Assembly: GCA_949316235.1 (NCBI GenBank)
Contig: OX438744.1
Location: forward strand, 1,178,001 to 1,242,000
Source: Oegoconia quadripuncta
Lineage: Eukaryota; Arthropoda; Insecta; Lepidoptera; Autostichidae
Length of the DNA stretch: 64,000 bases
Reading direction: 5' to 3'
The notes under the pieces are model-generated. The model was given only the letters and a program-made list of their open reading frames with translations. It made no database searches and was not told the DNA's origin. Made by a program: the position numbers and the translations under genes. Shown here in pieces: positions 44,391 to 55,554 of the stretch; the first letter of the stretch is position 1; every line of letters begins with the position of its first letter.

Positions 44391-45075
44391 TCAAAGCTAT
44401 AGCCTATTTGTTTGAAGTACTCTTTGTAACCGCCAGTCTAATAGAGCTTTTTTATCAATTTTACTTATCAAATACAAACAAAAGTCGCTCGCTGGCGATA
44501 ATCCCGAGATTATAGCAAAGAGTCCGCCAGCCCCCGTTTTTCAGTGACAGCAAAAATTTAATCCAACGAGCCGAAATTACTTCTTTATTCGTCTCACCTT
44601 GACAAGCAGCGGTTTCTAAATTGAAAATTAAGCAAAACCCTTTTAGGGGCACGGTAAACATAATTTTTCCTAGGGTACAAGTCAGAAAATGTGAGCTGAG
44701 GGACCACTGATCGATGAATCCACGTTATGATTAACTTGTTCATATATTTCTTTACTCTGTAATGTCAAAACAAAGACGGGAAAAGCTTTATTTTTGAAAC
44801 GATTTTTTTTTACTAATTATTTTTATTTTCTTTATTTTCACAGAATCAACAACATTGTTGCAAATTCTTTTCAGAGAACTACGACCAAACTTACACATAT
44901 GTACATACATAACGTTGCGATCTTTATTCCAAATGGGTGTTCAAAGATATCCCAAACAATAGTGTTTGGGTGTTCCAAACATTAAAAGTTTAATATTTGA
45001 AACAACATCCACAGTTCACCTTATGAAATATACAGAAATGCACACGTAACATGTGTATGTCCATCTTTGTTTAAA
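44391..45075. other. No supportable gene
   Basis: The minus strand of 44461-44661 is open for 66 codons (with LETAACQGETNKEV) and is less AT-rich than its surroundings, but I recognise nothing and see no paired splice sites. It could be an upstream protease exon only if the cysteine pattern matched an LDLa or SRCR module, which it does not. Confidence 0.35.
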
Positions 45076-45079
45076 CTAT

Positions 45080-45185
45080 AGGTAGATATTTTTGGTGGAA
45101 AGTCCCTTAGTCGCCTTTTACGACCCCCACGGGAAGAGACGGGTTGGTTATATTCTATTTGAGTGCCGAAACCACAGAGCACAAG
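45080..45185. mobile_element. LINE 3' end fragment
   Basis: AAAGTCCCTTAGTCGCCTTT, ACGACCCCCACGGGAAGAGA and GGTTATATTCTATTT are a block I know as a recurrent lepidopteran LINE end. It is short and non-coding. Confidence 0.5.
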
Positions 45186-45299
45186 AGCAAACTTATGAAT
45201 TATTATCTTTATTTATAAAGCATATCTTTAATTATAAAGATTCTTGAAAATCTAATATATGTAAAAAAAAATATAGTATCATTTAGGAAAAATAGTGAT

Positions 45300-45705
45300 A
45301 AACATGATACACTTTTTCAATAAGGTTCCTGTTGATATACAAAATCTTCCTTTCAATAAATTTAAAGACACTATAAAACAGAAACTTATTAAGAAAGCAT
45401 ATTATAAAATATCAGATTATTTAGATGATAAACATTCATGGATATAACCAGCCCGTTCGCATAACCAGGCTATTTCACAATTAATAATGAAATATTCTAA
45501 TATAAAATAATAATTAATAATTTTGTAATATAAAAACCATTTTTTTTAAAGAGCAACCTCTCGAGTTTCTCGCTTGTTCTTCTCAGGGGAAAATTGCTTT
45601 TTTGAACAAGTAGTAGCTTTAAAAATGTAAAATCTAGTCAGATTTTAAGTGTACCCTGTGTACCTACGAAATAAAGCATTTTTAATTTGATTTGATTGTC
45701 ATTAT
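45300..45705 (+). pseudogene. LINE family W (CR1/Jockey-like) C-terminus and 3' UTR
   Basis: In one frame it reads VPVDIQNLP, FKDTIKQKLIKKAYYKISDY and LDDKHSW, the end of a reverse-transcriptase ORF, then a stop. The 3' UTR contains AGAGCAACCTCTCGAGTTTC and ends ACGAAATAAAGCATTTTTAA. Copies in the other orientation lie at 51925-52300 and 57335-57740. Confidence 0.75.
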
Positions 45706-45973
45706 GTTGCTAACAATGGATTTTTTTTTGTTTTATGCACGGGTTAGCGATTTAAAGAGTAATTAGAAGATCAAAAGTGTTAATTATGTTACAATGGCAC
45801 TAAAATTAATAGGCATTTATACATGTTTACGAATAGCTGTATGTCCAGTGAGTCAACAATGTTAACTGTACAGTACACTTATACAAATATAATTACAATG
45901 AATGTTGTCATTAACCAGTTAAAAATAAATTTGCAGAAATCCAAAATACTTACAATTAAATTTTTCAGTCAAT

Positions 45974-46243
45974 GACGACCTATTTGGTGTAGTGGTTAGA
46001 AACTCTGCTACTATATCAATGGTCGCAGGTTCGAATCCCGCTAGGGACATATGTTTGTATGATGAATACAGACATGTGTTTCCGAGTTATGGATGTTTTT
46101 CATTAATATATGTATTTATTTACAAAATGTATTTGTGTAGTTTATAACAATCTGGTATCCATAATACATGCCTAGTTGCTTAGTGTGGAACTAGATGGCG
46201 CTGTGTGTGTGTGTGCGCAAAGATATTTATTTATTTATTTACT
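45974..46243 (+). mobile_element. SINE family A, full length
   Basis: TTTGGTGTAGTGGTTAGAAA, B box GGTTCGAATCCCG, CCGAGTTATGGATGTTTTTC, TTTGTGTAGTTTATAACAAT, GGAACTAGATGGCGCTGTGT and (ATTT)n. Confidence 0.92.
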
Positions 46244-46429
46244 AAATAGCTCCTTTTTGTCATTTTATATAAATGATATCAGTAAGAATACCTACTTCAA
46301 TATTTTATTTACATTTCGATTTACTATCGGACTCGTAATATAAAAGACAACAAGAACGGATTGTAAACTGTACTTTAACCTCACTAAGAGTGAAGGGGTT
46401 TTAAATATACTAAACGAAAAAAGGAAATT

Positions 46430-46668
46430 GTTAGGAGTAAATGAGAGTAAAAGAGGAAAAATGCTGGGACACCTTATACGACACGATGATTTCATCAAAA
46501 CCATAATAGAAGGAAGAATAGAAAAGAAAGTGAGGAAGATTGAGAATAAGCTACATGCAGCAGATAAAAGAGAAGTTGAACGTCGTGTCGTATCAGGAGG
46601 TCAAGAGGAAGGCGGAGAGCAGAGAGATATGGAAAAATCTCCACCGACAAGAGCATGGCTCTTAAATC
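46430..46668 (+). pseudogene. LINE reverse-transcriptase C-terminus
   Basis: RGKMLGHLIRHDDFIKTIIE and GRIE in one frame, then a frameshift, then AESREIWKNLHRQEHGS and stop (46666-46668). Both are typical ends of lepidopteran non-LTR polymerases. The central part is shortened and shifted, so it is a broken copy. Confidence 0.78.
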
Positions 46669-47345
46669 AGAAGAAATACGTGAAAGTCGTTTGGGACTAT
46701 ACACGCAATCTTTCAGGGGTAGTTTCCGCTTTGCAGCGTCGAAATGCTGGAATGAATTACCCCCTCCTATTAAAAAACGTGGGTCACTACGCACTTTCAA
46801 GAGGAAATGTAAAATGTGGTACTTACATAAACAAAAAACCGCATGCATATAGTCCTTTCGAAAAACTTCACACCTGGTCATGTAACGTGTGCATTTTTAC
46901 ATACCTAAATAGTTTCTTGGACGGTTGTTTCTCTGCCAGTATGAATCGGATATGATTTAAATTTATTAAATTTGTAATAATAATTTGAAAACAATTAAAT
47001 TCACTCGCACAATCACACATAAATATTGAAAATTTACCAAATCCCTACCTATATGATACCTTCTCGCGTCTAGCTTTTTATGGTTTATCACTTGCAGTTG
47101 TTTTTGAGTTGATTTTAGATATAGTTTTTTCTTATTATTTACTTTTAGTTAATGTTTAAATTTATTCATCGAGTAATAGTAATTAATTCCATGGTGGCAG
47201 CAACTACTCTACTTGGAGGGGACTGAAAATTAGCAAATCTGCTGAGTCCCTACCTTTTCAGCACAGTTTGACCTAATTTATTATCAATTAATTACTTGTT
47301 AAATTAACTTTGTGGTGAATAAATACCTTTTATTTATTTATTATT
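46669..47345 (+). pseudogene. CR1-like LINE C-terminus with 3' UTR
   Basis: Immediately after the previous stop a different element begins: RGSFRFAASKCWNELPPPIK and RGSLRTFKRKCKMWYLH to a stop near 46850. This is the usual end of CR1-type polymerases. A long 3' UTR follows, with the repeated unit end AATAAATACCTTTTATTTAT at 47310-47345. It was inserted into, or next to, the LINE at 46430. Confidence 0.7.
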
Positions 47346-48519
47346 AGATGATGATGATAGGACTTTGTATAATAACTATAAGGTACGGTTGTGGTAAAAA
47401 TTTAATGTTTCTACCGCCAGAGATAAATTTTTAGCTGCAGGAGAGACAGCAGGTACAATTGATAAAGTCATGTTAGCGGTTGATTCAATCGCACCTGATT
47501 TTAACTAGAAATTAAACCGAAGCGTCCATGAAAAGTGCTTTATGGAAGTTTCGTCATAAAAAGTGATCGCTTTTAAATGAAGAACCGTATATTTCTACAA
47601 CTCGTCCAATCAACGCTTTTCGCTTCCAACTTGTCCAATCACCGACGCGCCCACCTGGTGTCTCATTGTGGCCCCTCACAAAAACATATTAATTAAAGTT
47701 TTCGCCACCTTGTCCGCCAACAGTCGCCCGGTGGCTACAATTAGCAGAAACAGATTACAGGCTCCACTGTAATTTATTATTACAATCCTTAATTTGGTTA
47801 GCTTTTGCTTTAAGGCTACGCCCACCTGAAAGTAAGATCTATTGATGATTTCTACGAACACTTTGATTAGAATAGTGTGTAAAAGCTTTTACAAGGAGTT
47901 CTTATTACAGATTCAAGAAGGTAATTGAAGTTTCATCAAGTACGTCCTTCAATGAATTACTGGTTTTACTTTGGTAATGACATGGTATTTTTGTGATGTA
48001 TTTTTCAACATAAATTTGTAATACAACACTGAAAATTTACCCTCGAATTATTGTTTTTATCGCATAGCTATCTCTACAGCAGTCGACTAAGCTAAACGAC
48101 AATGACTTTTATAGCAGCTAGTATGTCTTATTTAACATAATTCATTTGTCTACATGCTGTAATTGTAACCTGTTCTCCAATTTACCAATGTTGACATGTC
48201 CAAGTGCTCCAATGATGCTTATGGAAATAAAGAATTATGAGTAGGTATACGAGAATCTGGCAAACACAAGGTATCGAAATTAAAATACCGTTTTTAATAT
48301 GTTAAGCCGTTTTACGTTACCTTACAGATGGACATATGATAACAATTGTATTGTGCTTTCTGCTCTGTATACATTCAGGCAATCTAAAGTGCATATATTA
48401 GAACACTAATTTATTATAAATATTTTCTTAATGTAAAATGTAGATGATAATAAATAGGCTTAAAACTCATAACACAATGTGTTAGCCATGTCATGGCTAA
48501 GAACCATCTAGACCATCTA
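47346..48519. other. No gene seen
   Basis: AT-rich sequence, no repeat that I can name and no supportable frame. Confidence 0.4.
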
Positions 48520-48782
48520 GACGACCTGTTTGGTGTAGTGGTTAGAAAATGGTCGCGGGTTCGAATCCCATTAGGGGCATATGCTTGTATGATGAATACA
48601 GACATGTGTTCCCGAGTTATGGTTGTTTTTCATTTATACATGTATTTATTTACAAAAAAAAAAATATTTGTGTAGTTCATCAACCATCTAGTATCCATAA
48701 CACAAGCCTAGATGCTTACTGTGGACCTAGATGGCGCTGTGTGTTTGTGCAAAGACATTTATTATTTTATTTATTATTTATC
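48520..48782 (+). mobile_element. SINE family A, head deletion
   Basis: GACGACCTGTTTGGTGTAGT is present, but the A-to-B-box spacer is shortened (GTTAGAAAATGGTCGCGGG). B box GGTTCGAATCCCA, tail GGACCTAGATGGCGCTGTGT and ATTT end are present. Confidence 0.9.
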
Positions 48783-48989
48783 TCGCAATAAAACAAAACT
48801 TTTAGACGGTTTTAACGCTAAAATGCCACAGAAAGACAGTTACACCGACAGATATAAGCATTAAAAACCCCTTTCAGCGTTAGGGATAAACACAATGTAA
48901 CATACAGTCTCTCAATCTTTTAAAGGATGCAATTCGGTGAGTGTGCGTTGGAATTACATAATCTTATTCCACCGTCGCCTTTAAATTAA

Positions 48990-49345
48990 GGTCTTAGCAT
49001 ACGTGACGTGTTTATTCTCGTGCCGGACGGAACGGGACGATTTTTTGACATCGTTGCATTTAAAAACATAGCAATAAAATACACGTGGCGAGAAACACGG
49101 GCGGAACGGGACGGCAATAGAAAAAACATCGTTATGGCATCTTCTTCATCTAATACTACGGCAACCATTGCTAGTTCTTCAAAAGTAAAATCGAACATTT
49201 TGTGCTGAAATATGGTTGCAGCACTAGCACGACTATCGTTGAACACCGTCCTGTACGTATGTTTTAAAACCACTTTCACGTTAGGAACTATACCTGTCCC
49301 GTCTCCGTTCCGTCCGAGAAATTACCCGTCACTTATGCTAAGACC
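48990..49345. mobile_element. MITE U, 356 bp, flanked by TTAA
   Basis: Ends GGTCTTAGCATACGTGACG and CGTCACTTATGCTAAGACC are inverted repeats, with TTAA outside both (48986-48989 and 49346-49349). A TTAA target points to piggyBac-like mobilisation, although the terminal bases are not the usual ones; Harbinger is the alternative. The open frame on the minus strand (48986-49279) starts in the element and has no transposase catalytic motif. Confidence 0.82.
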
Positions 49346-49351
49346 TTAAGT

Positions 49352-49690
49352 AGCCAGTTGTATTGTGGTGAGAATATCTCTATTCTAATAGATCTATTTG
49401 ACTGTTCCCACATTTCAGTCACACCTATGCGGTTATCCGTTTTCAGTGGCAGTATTCAATTCTGTTGACAATGAGAGATCGTCCCTCTATCCCGCTGTGC
49501 GACGGGTACTAATATTTGTCTACCCGCAGAATGTGCTGCCACATTTGGCGCCGTGACCAGGATAGCGGGTAAACCCTCTGAGCTTGCAAAATATTCAATT
49601 ATTTCAAAGCAGTTATCACGGAATAAAGTACGTTCTAATTGTTGGTGGTACGTTTCACATAAGGCAGGCAAGTACGTTAATTATGTTGAA
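49352..49690 (+). mobile_element. Possible LTR-retrotransposon remnant (LTR end and primer site)
   Basis: CCGCAGAATGTGCTGCCACA looks like an LTR 3' end, and it is followed by TTTGGCGCCGTGACCAGGAT, which resembles a tRNA primer-binding site plus leader. No gag or pol remains; sequence then decays. The 71-codon minus frame here is a shadow. Confidence 0.4.
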
Positions 49691-49775
49691 ACTTGAAAAT
49701 GGTGATAAATATTGTAGTGCGTAAAACACTTAATCTTAAACTTAATGATTCTTTTTCGCGATGAATTAACGATTT

Positions 49776-49968
49776 CAACCATCTTATCTAAATTTGCCGC
49801 CAAGCAGCAATGTTAATAGCATTGTTGTGTTCCGGTTGTCAGAGATAAGATAGCCAGGCCCCCAAATGTGTTCGGGTTTCCGGGTCAGTACGCTTCCACC
49901 TTCGATCTCATCTTCACTTAACATCAGGTGTGATTGAGGTAAAGAACGAAACCGTCGTGCATAAAAAA
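49776..49968 (+). mobile_element. SINE family C, 5'-truncated
   Basis: It begins at CCATCTTATCTAAATTTGCC and runs through TTGTGTTCCGGTTGTCAGAG and CATCAGGTGTGATTGAGG to an A-run. Confidence 0.85.
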
Positions 49969-50826
49969 AACATATGACCATTTTAAAAATGAACATTATC
50001 AAACCAATTGGGTTAAATCAAATAATTTAATCAAGTCACAAAAAAATTAAAGCATTGTCAATACAATTTCTGATATTTTTTTTTCCAGGAATCCCCTAAC
50101 TCTAAAAAAACAGTTATCTATTAAATGTAAAACGGTTGATCCAAATATAACTATTTACATTTATATCAAATACAATCTAAGTACCTACATAAAGCAGGAG
50201 AGAAATAAACGACGCGTTAATTATTTAACGCTTTATAGCTTCTGTCACGTTTCAACAAAATAAATCCTATAAAAAGTATGAATTTAAGAAAAAAAAAGCG
50301 ATGTTTACATGTAGCGGTCAGCCTCGGGTCACGCAACCGGGATTTGATGAGACTCGTAAATACTCGTATAAGTAAACATTTTTGTCAAATGCTTTTTAAA
50401 GGTTTGTCGATTCTTGTTCTGTTAACTTTACCAACATAATAATTACGTTGATTTTTGGCGAGAACCCTGGTTTCCATTGACTTAAACCTTTTCATGTAGA
50501 TTTGTTTTTTTTTTTAATTTACTTTCATACACAATATAGTTATCCACCATGTCACAGATTACTAAATAGTTACTTTGTAACAGATACATACAGATAATAC
50601 CTACGCTGTATTAGCCTACGAAATTTTAGTAATAATACCGGCTTTTCGCAGCTACAAGAATTGTACCCCAAGTATGCTCATAGAGTTGAGATTGTTTTAC
50701 CCGCAGAGCAGGTCTTCGAACGAACTACGCTCCTCGTTTGTTTATTTGTAAACGCTTTATTGTACAAAAAGGCAATAGATTAATTTTGCATTGATACAGA
50801 AATTGAGTACAACTCGTTTTCTATTT

Positions 50827-50930
50827 GCGAAGTTAAGCAATGTCTGGCGCTGTCAGTCTTTGGATGGGTGACCACTAGTGGCATTTTAATACGAGATTTA
50901 CCATGCGTCGGAGGGCACTTTAAATAAATA
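50827..50930 (+). repeat. 5S rRNA-like segment in a SINE remnant
   Basis: GCGAAGTTAAGCAATGTCTG, GCGCTGTCAGT and TTGGATGGGTGACC follow the conserved 3' part of eukaryotic 5S rRNA. After this the sequence departs (GGCATTTTAATACGAG) and enters a GGAGGGCACTTTAAA block shared with 20970-21000. It is not a functional 5S gene; the 5' part is missing. Confidence 0.65.
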
Positions 50931-50939
50931 AATAAATAA

Positions 50940-51165
50940 TAAATAATTTTATTGTATTAGCGGCGGGCGCCGCGCTGGCGTGGCTGCGGACGATTACCGA
51001 GGGGTACCCGTGGCCACGCCGTTTCGGTGCGCGCGGAGGAACACCGAGGGGTTTTTAGTGGGTAGGACCGCTCCCGTCTGGAGCGGTGAGTCCCACATAT
51101 CCTCGCCGCTGACCCCCGTCAGCGGCGGGTCGAACGCGTAAATGCGATTCCCCCCGTCAAAAAAA
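50940..51165 (+). mobile_element. GC-rich LINE 3' end
   Basis: GGCGGGCGCCGCGCTGGCGT, GGTACCCGTGGCCACGCC, then GAGGGGTTTTTAGTGGGTAG, a G/C stem (CGCTCCCGTCTGGAGCG) and an A-run. The form is that of a lepidopteran LINE 3' UTR with a terminal stem. A SINE A tail flanks it on both sides, so it probably inserted into that SINE. Confidence 0.6.
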
Positions 51166-51345
51166 AAAAATATTATAGATACCAGATGGCTGATATACTA
51201 CACAAATACCTTTTTTTGTAAATAAATACATATATATATCAAAACATCCATAACTCGATTACACGTTCATTCATCCCTAGCGGGATTCGAACCCGCGACC
51301 TTTTGGTATAGCAGTCAGCGTTTCTAGCCACTGTCAAGTCGTCGG
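51166..51345 (-). mobile_element. SINE family A, 3' end replaced
   Basis: From ATAGATACCAGATGGCTGAT to the B box TAGCGGGATTCGAACCCGC and the A box region. The CTCF-like tail is missing because the LINE end above lies there. Confidence 0.85.
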
Positions 51346-51924
51346 TTGTTGTCAATTTAAGTCCAATTAAAAATACTATCAATTGGCCACTTGGCTCGCG
51401 TGGTGGATTAGTCTCTCTTGTCAGCGAGAGAAGGCTGTGCTCTAATAGTACGGACGAAAGCTGGTGATGGTGATTCATCACATTACCTTTATCAGTCGTC
51501 TCCGTCGCATGAAAACAAATGCTTAAAGTTTGCAGGATCAGAACCCTCACGAGCGCGATTAGGACCACAAGTTAGGAATATTCCCGTAAACCGCAGGGTG
51601 CGTTCCACGAAATTTATGTCAAAACGTTAGACATTTGTGCTGGCGGAGGAATTTAATAAAAATTACCTGCGCATTAATCTCCGCACTCTGTAACATGTCT
51701 CTTTAAGATCTTATAATATTGTCTGTGAAGATTTATAACGAGGAATCTTATGTTTCTCTCTACCTACGAATAAAATTATGAATGGGTTTCATTTAAGTAA
51801 TTTTCCTTTAGTAATTTGAGTAGGTACCTTGTTGGTATTACACGTAAGTATATTTAAACTGGCTTCTATTCCAGTAAAAAGACGTAATTTTTGTGGTGTA
51901 ACTTTATATAATCTTAAAGGTTCT

Positions 51925-52300
51925 GAAATCAAAATCAAAAATGCTTTATTTTGTAGGTACACAGCGTACACTTAAAATAGTCAGATTTTACATTTTTTAA
52001 GCTACTGCTTGTTCAAAAGGCAATTTTCCCCTGAGAAGAACAAGCAAGAAACTCGAGAGGTTGCTCTTTAAAAAATAAGGTTTTTATATTACAAAATTAT
52101 TGATTATTAGTTTATATTATAATATTTCATTATTAATTGTGAAATAGCCTGGTTATGCGAACATGCTGTTTATGTCCATGAATGTTTATCATCTAAATAA
52201 TCTGATATTTTATAATATGCTTTCTTAATAAGTTTCTGTTTTATAATATCTTCAAAGGAAGATTTTCTATATCAACGGGAACTTTATTGAAAAAGCGTTA
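51925..52300 (-). pseudogene. LINE family W 3' end (minus)
   Basis: In reverse it holds the KQKLIKKAYYKISDYLDD-like region, AGAGCAACCTCTCGAGTTTC and AATAAAGCATTTTTGATTTT. It matches 45300-45705. Confidence 0.75.
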
Positions 52301-52425
52301 TTAAGTCTGCACATCAAAATGAGGGGGCACTTTGCTACCAGCCTTAAAAGGAGTCGGAGCTCCACTTAACACTTTATTGGGCAGAGCGCTATCGTGCTCG
52401 CCCTACCGCCCGGTTAAGCTGAAAA
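52301..52425 (-). repeat. Dispersed repeat X, copy 1
   Basis: GCACTTTGCTACCAGCCTTA and GGAGTCGGAGCTCCACTTAA are the reverse of part of 62130-62210. It could be a fragment of an LTR element or large transposon. Confidence 0.6.
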
Positions 52426-52614
52426 ATTTAATTGAAAAAAAATTTATCGCTATCCGTGACATATACAACTACAAAATAATAACTTGCTCTTATAGCAATA
52501 TTCGCAACTGTTTAGAATATTTCTTTTCACATCAGTTTGAATCAGCTGTCTTGACAATGTCTGTCGAGAAACCTTACAGCCACTTCAAAAAGCTGAACTA
52601 AGTATTGAATAATT

Positions 52615-52852
52615 GCGACCGATTGGTGTAGTGGATAGTGACCCTGTCAGCGAAACAAACCGTTGCGGGTTCGAATCCCGCGACGGGTAAATGTTTGTGT
52701 GATGAATATGAACATTTATTCTTGAGTCTTGCATGTTTATATAAATATTTATGTATATTTATCCGTTATCTAGTATCCATAGTACAAGCTTTGCTTAGTT
52801 TGGGACTAGGTGATTGGTGTAAGTGTTCGAAATATTTATTTATTTATTTGTT
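52615..52852 (+). mobile_element. SINE family B, full length
   Basis: CGACCGATTGGTGTAGTGGA, GACCCTGTCAGCGAAACAAA, B box GGTTCGAATCCCG, ATTCTTGAGTCTTGCATG, AGCTTTGCTTAGTTTGGGAC and (ATTT)n. Confidence 0.92.
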
Positions 52853-53179
52853 ATTTTGTTTATAATATTTTTTTATAATAATAATTGATAGTACCGTCTG
52901 ATACCTTGTTCATTTTGTGATGCTTGGAGAATAATTTTCTAGGGTAGGCAGAAAGGCAGGTAAGGCAGGTATCGACACAGCATTAATATAGTAACATTAG
53001 ATTAATAAATAAATATTAAATAAATAAATATCTGTGGACATCCACTGTTGCATGTGAACGCATCTTACTATAGAGATTTGTATGGTTAAAGTTGCTACGT
53101 TGTGAGACTTGAGAATTATAATAAAGATACTTCGCTGAGGCTGTGTTTAACTGCATTAAGGAATCCTTCCACCACCCAA

Positions 53180-53408
53180 CATCCACAATGCCACATTAAG
53201 CAACTACAGGTTTGTGTTGTTGATACCAGATGGTTGATAGACTAAATACATTTTTTTTTTGTAAATAAATACCTACTTATTATAAATGAAAGCATCCATA
53301 ACTCGGGTACACATGTCCGTATTCATCATACAAATGCCCCTAGCGGTATTTGAACCCGCGACCTTTTTGGAACAGTGGTCAGAGTTTTTACCACTACACT
53401 AAACACAA
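53180..53408 (-). mobile_element. SINE family A, tail truncated (minus)
   Basis: CCACATTAAGCAACTACAGG, T-run, TCCATAACTCGGGTACACAT, diverged B box GTATTTGAACCCGC and CCACTACACTAAACAC. The AGATGGCGC block has been lost. Confidence 0.85.
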
Positions 53409-53727
53409 ACTATATTGTTTAATGATAGTGAATATCAACGAGCGCCCTATGGCCTACCTATGTTTAAATAATCTGATACGAGTAGTCTTGAAACGTTGAA
53501 ATAAATGCTAGAAGTAGGCAGTTTTTTTTGCAATAGTAGGCATCTACACAGCATTGTTACCAAAACCACACCTGGCTAGTGCGTCAATCATTGCCTGACA
53601 GTTTTATCATTAGGCAGCAGCCGCAGGGGACCGCCATTTTGTGAAACAGTATTTTGAGGTGATTTCAGGGTTCCGTAGCCAGGCAACCCTTAGGTCTTAA
53701 TGTCGTCGTGACCGTATTAGTGAAGTT

Positions 53728-54073
53728 GACGACCTGTTTAGTAGGTATAGTGGTTAGAAACTCTGACCACTATACCAAAAGGTTCCGGGTTCGAATCCCG
53801 CTAGGGGCATATGTGTGTATGATTAATACGGACATGTGTTTTTTTTTATTCACAACGGAATGGTACTTGACCTCAATCACACCTGACGTTAAGTGAAGAT
53901 GAGGTCGAAGGTGAAGCGTACTGACTATTTATAATAAGGATTTATTTACAAAAAATATATATATTTATGTAGTATATCAACCTTCTGGTGTCCACATCAC
54001 AAGCCTATAGTTGCTTAAAGTAGAACTAGATGGCGCTGTATGCATGTCTAAGGATATTTATAAGTATATTTAT
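53728..54073 (+). mobile_element. SINE family A, interrupted by a SINE C fragment
   Basis: Head (A box with a 4-nt insertion) and B box GGTTCGAATCCCG up to GACATGTGTT at 53840; tail resumes at TATTTATAATAAGG and ends AACTAGATGGCGCTGTATG plus an ATTT-type end. Confidence 0.88.
53841..53925 (-). mobile_element. SINE family C 3' fragment nested in SINE A
   Basis: T-run, AACGGAATGGTACTTGACCT, CACACCTGACGTTAAGTGAA and GCGTACTGAC: the last 85 nt of family C in reverse. It shows that family C was active after this SINE A landed. Confidence 0.88.
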
Positions 54074-54097
54074 TTAACAGGGAACTGCAACACACTT

Positions 54098-54225
54098 TAA
54101 GACCTGGTTTAGTGGGTCGACCTTGCCTTCGAAGGTAATGGTTGCGGATTCGAATCCCGGTAGGGGTAAATGTTTCTGTGATGAATAATAATATTTATTC
54201 ACATTATCTAGTAGGCAGTAAGTTC
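54098..54225 (+). mobile_element. SINE family B, 5' part, diverged
   Basis: TAGTGGGTCGACCTTGCCTT, B box GGATTCGAATCCCG, GTAAATGTTTCTGTGATGAA; most of the body is missing, with a short relic CATTATCTAGTAGGC. Confidence 0.7.
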
Positions 54226-55384
54226 AGTTTTGCCTAATTTATGACTTTCAGAAGTGTAAGGTTCCGAATGATTTTAATTCAATTTATGGAGGTCCTGATT
54301 TACACCTTAAACTCTTCTTTAATTATTCGGTGGCCTAAGGTAGCAATAGAGTCAGGTAGGGTACCGTCTACCTTCAGTAGGCGTCGTGCAGAGTACCACT
54401 GTTGATTCAGGCTTACCAGAGTTTCAATGGAAGGAGTGTGGAGGGAGTAATACATCTAAAACTGAGGATATTGGAATCCCGAAAAATTTTCATCATATTT
54501 TTGAAAGTCATATTGTGGTTTTGTCCTAAAGTAACTTACACATAGGTATGTATTTGTCCCTATATGTTTTGCCCTAATATCATTTAACAAATTTAAAATT
54601 GTTAGCCTAACAAATCTGTTGGTCCAAAAATGTTATTACAGCTTACACGAATTCTTGATGACAAGTCCATATAATTGTATGGTAACCAATTGTAACGTAC
54701 CTATTAATCATATATGCAATGTATTTTATTTGACATAAAGAGTTGTATCAGTAAATTAAGTTGATTTTTGTAAATTGTAATTGCTAAAATGTTGTCATAT
54801 TGTATGCCTGTCTACGCTAGTGCTTCGACAGGCAAATTTACTACACACACACACATGCATACATACTGTACAGGTACACTGTTGGGCACACACACATTCA
54901 CACATCCAATTATACTTCCTCACGCATGACGTATGCCTCTTGTATTGGCCGGTAGGTACATCTCACTCGCTATACACTGTCCGGCATTGCATACTTTCGA
55001 TATACCCCTACACAAAAGAGCTCTGTACTTAATTTAAGCGAATTAATCAATATAGTGTTATAGCTAAATTCCAGAGCATTTTATTTACTCTTTGTATCTA
55101 TACGATACAATGCCTTTACGGCGGAACATTGCGCTCTAAGGATTTTGTAAGACCAAATGCTACCTGTGATTCACAATAAATGTACACTTTGACTTTGACA
55201 AATTTTACCATAAATTTTAAAAACACTAGATATTATTTTTTGTCTGAATATCATAATTTTTTTACTAAAATAAAATGTAACCTATAAAATTTTATTTGTC
55301 AGAAAATCTTTAAACAAGCATGAATAAATCAAATAAATAATATAAGGCAATTTTTTTAGCTTTAACACACATCACCCCTTCATC
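54226..55384. other. No gene seen
   Basis: AT-rich sequence with a CA-repeat-like patch (about 54840-54905). Frames up to 83 codons have no recognisable content. Confidence 0.4.
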
Positions 55385-55482
55385 AAACATGCAAGCAAAC
55401 ACGCAAGCAACCACGAAATAAAGCATGCAAGACAATATGCAAGCAAATATGCTAGAAAACATGCAAGCGAATATACATACAA
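55385..55482. repeat. Imperfect short tandem repeat, ATGCAAGCAAA-like
   Basis: Variants of CATGCAAGCAAACA recur about seven times with a period of 12-16 nt. The minus-strand frame through it is repetitive (CIFACMF-like), not a gene. Confidence 0.75.
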
Positions 55483-55554
55483 GTAGCCCAGGGAAAATAC
55501 GGTAAAAAATTGGATTAGCTAGACATAATTCAGAAGAGACATACATTCAGTGTA

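Noticed and set aside
44461..44661. Upstream exon of the protease (LETAACQG region)
   Set aside because: There is no acceptor/donor pair of matching phase and no LDLa, SRCR or Frizzled cysteine pattern.
46428..46955. 175-codon plus frame as one protein
   Set aside because: It joins a broken LINE end in frame with out-of-frame sequence of another LINE; the true coding remnants lie in other frames.
48986..49279. 97-codon minus frame as a captured transposase
   Set aside because: It is contained in a MITE and has no catalytic motif; I could not support a transposase relation.
50827..50880. Functional 5S rRNA gene
   Set aside because: Only the 3' conserved part is similar; the 5' half and terminator are missing.
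55310..55546. Cys-rich small secreted protein (minus strand, CIFACMF repeats)
   Set aside because: It is produced by an imperfect short tandem repeat; there is no cleavable signal peptide followed by a distinct domain.
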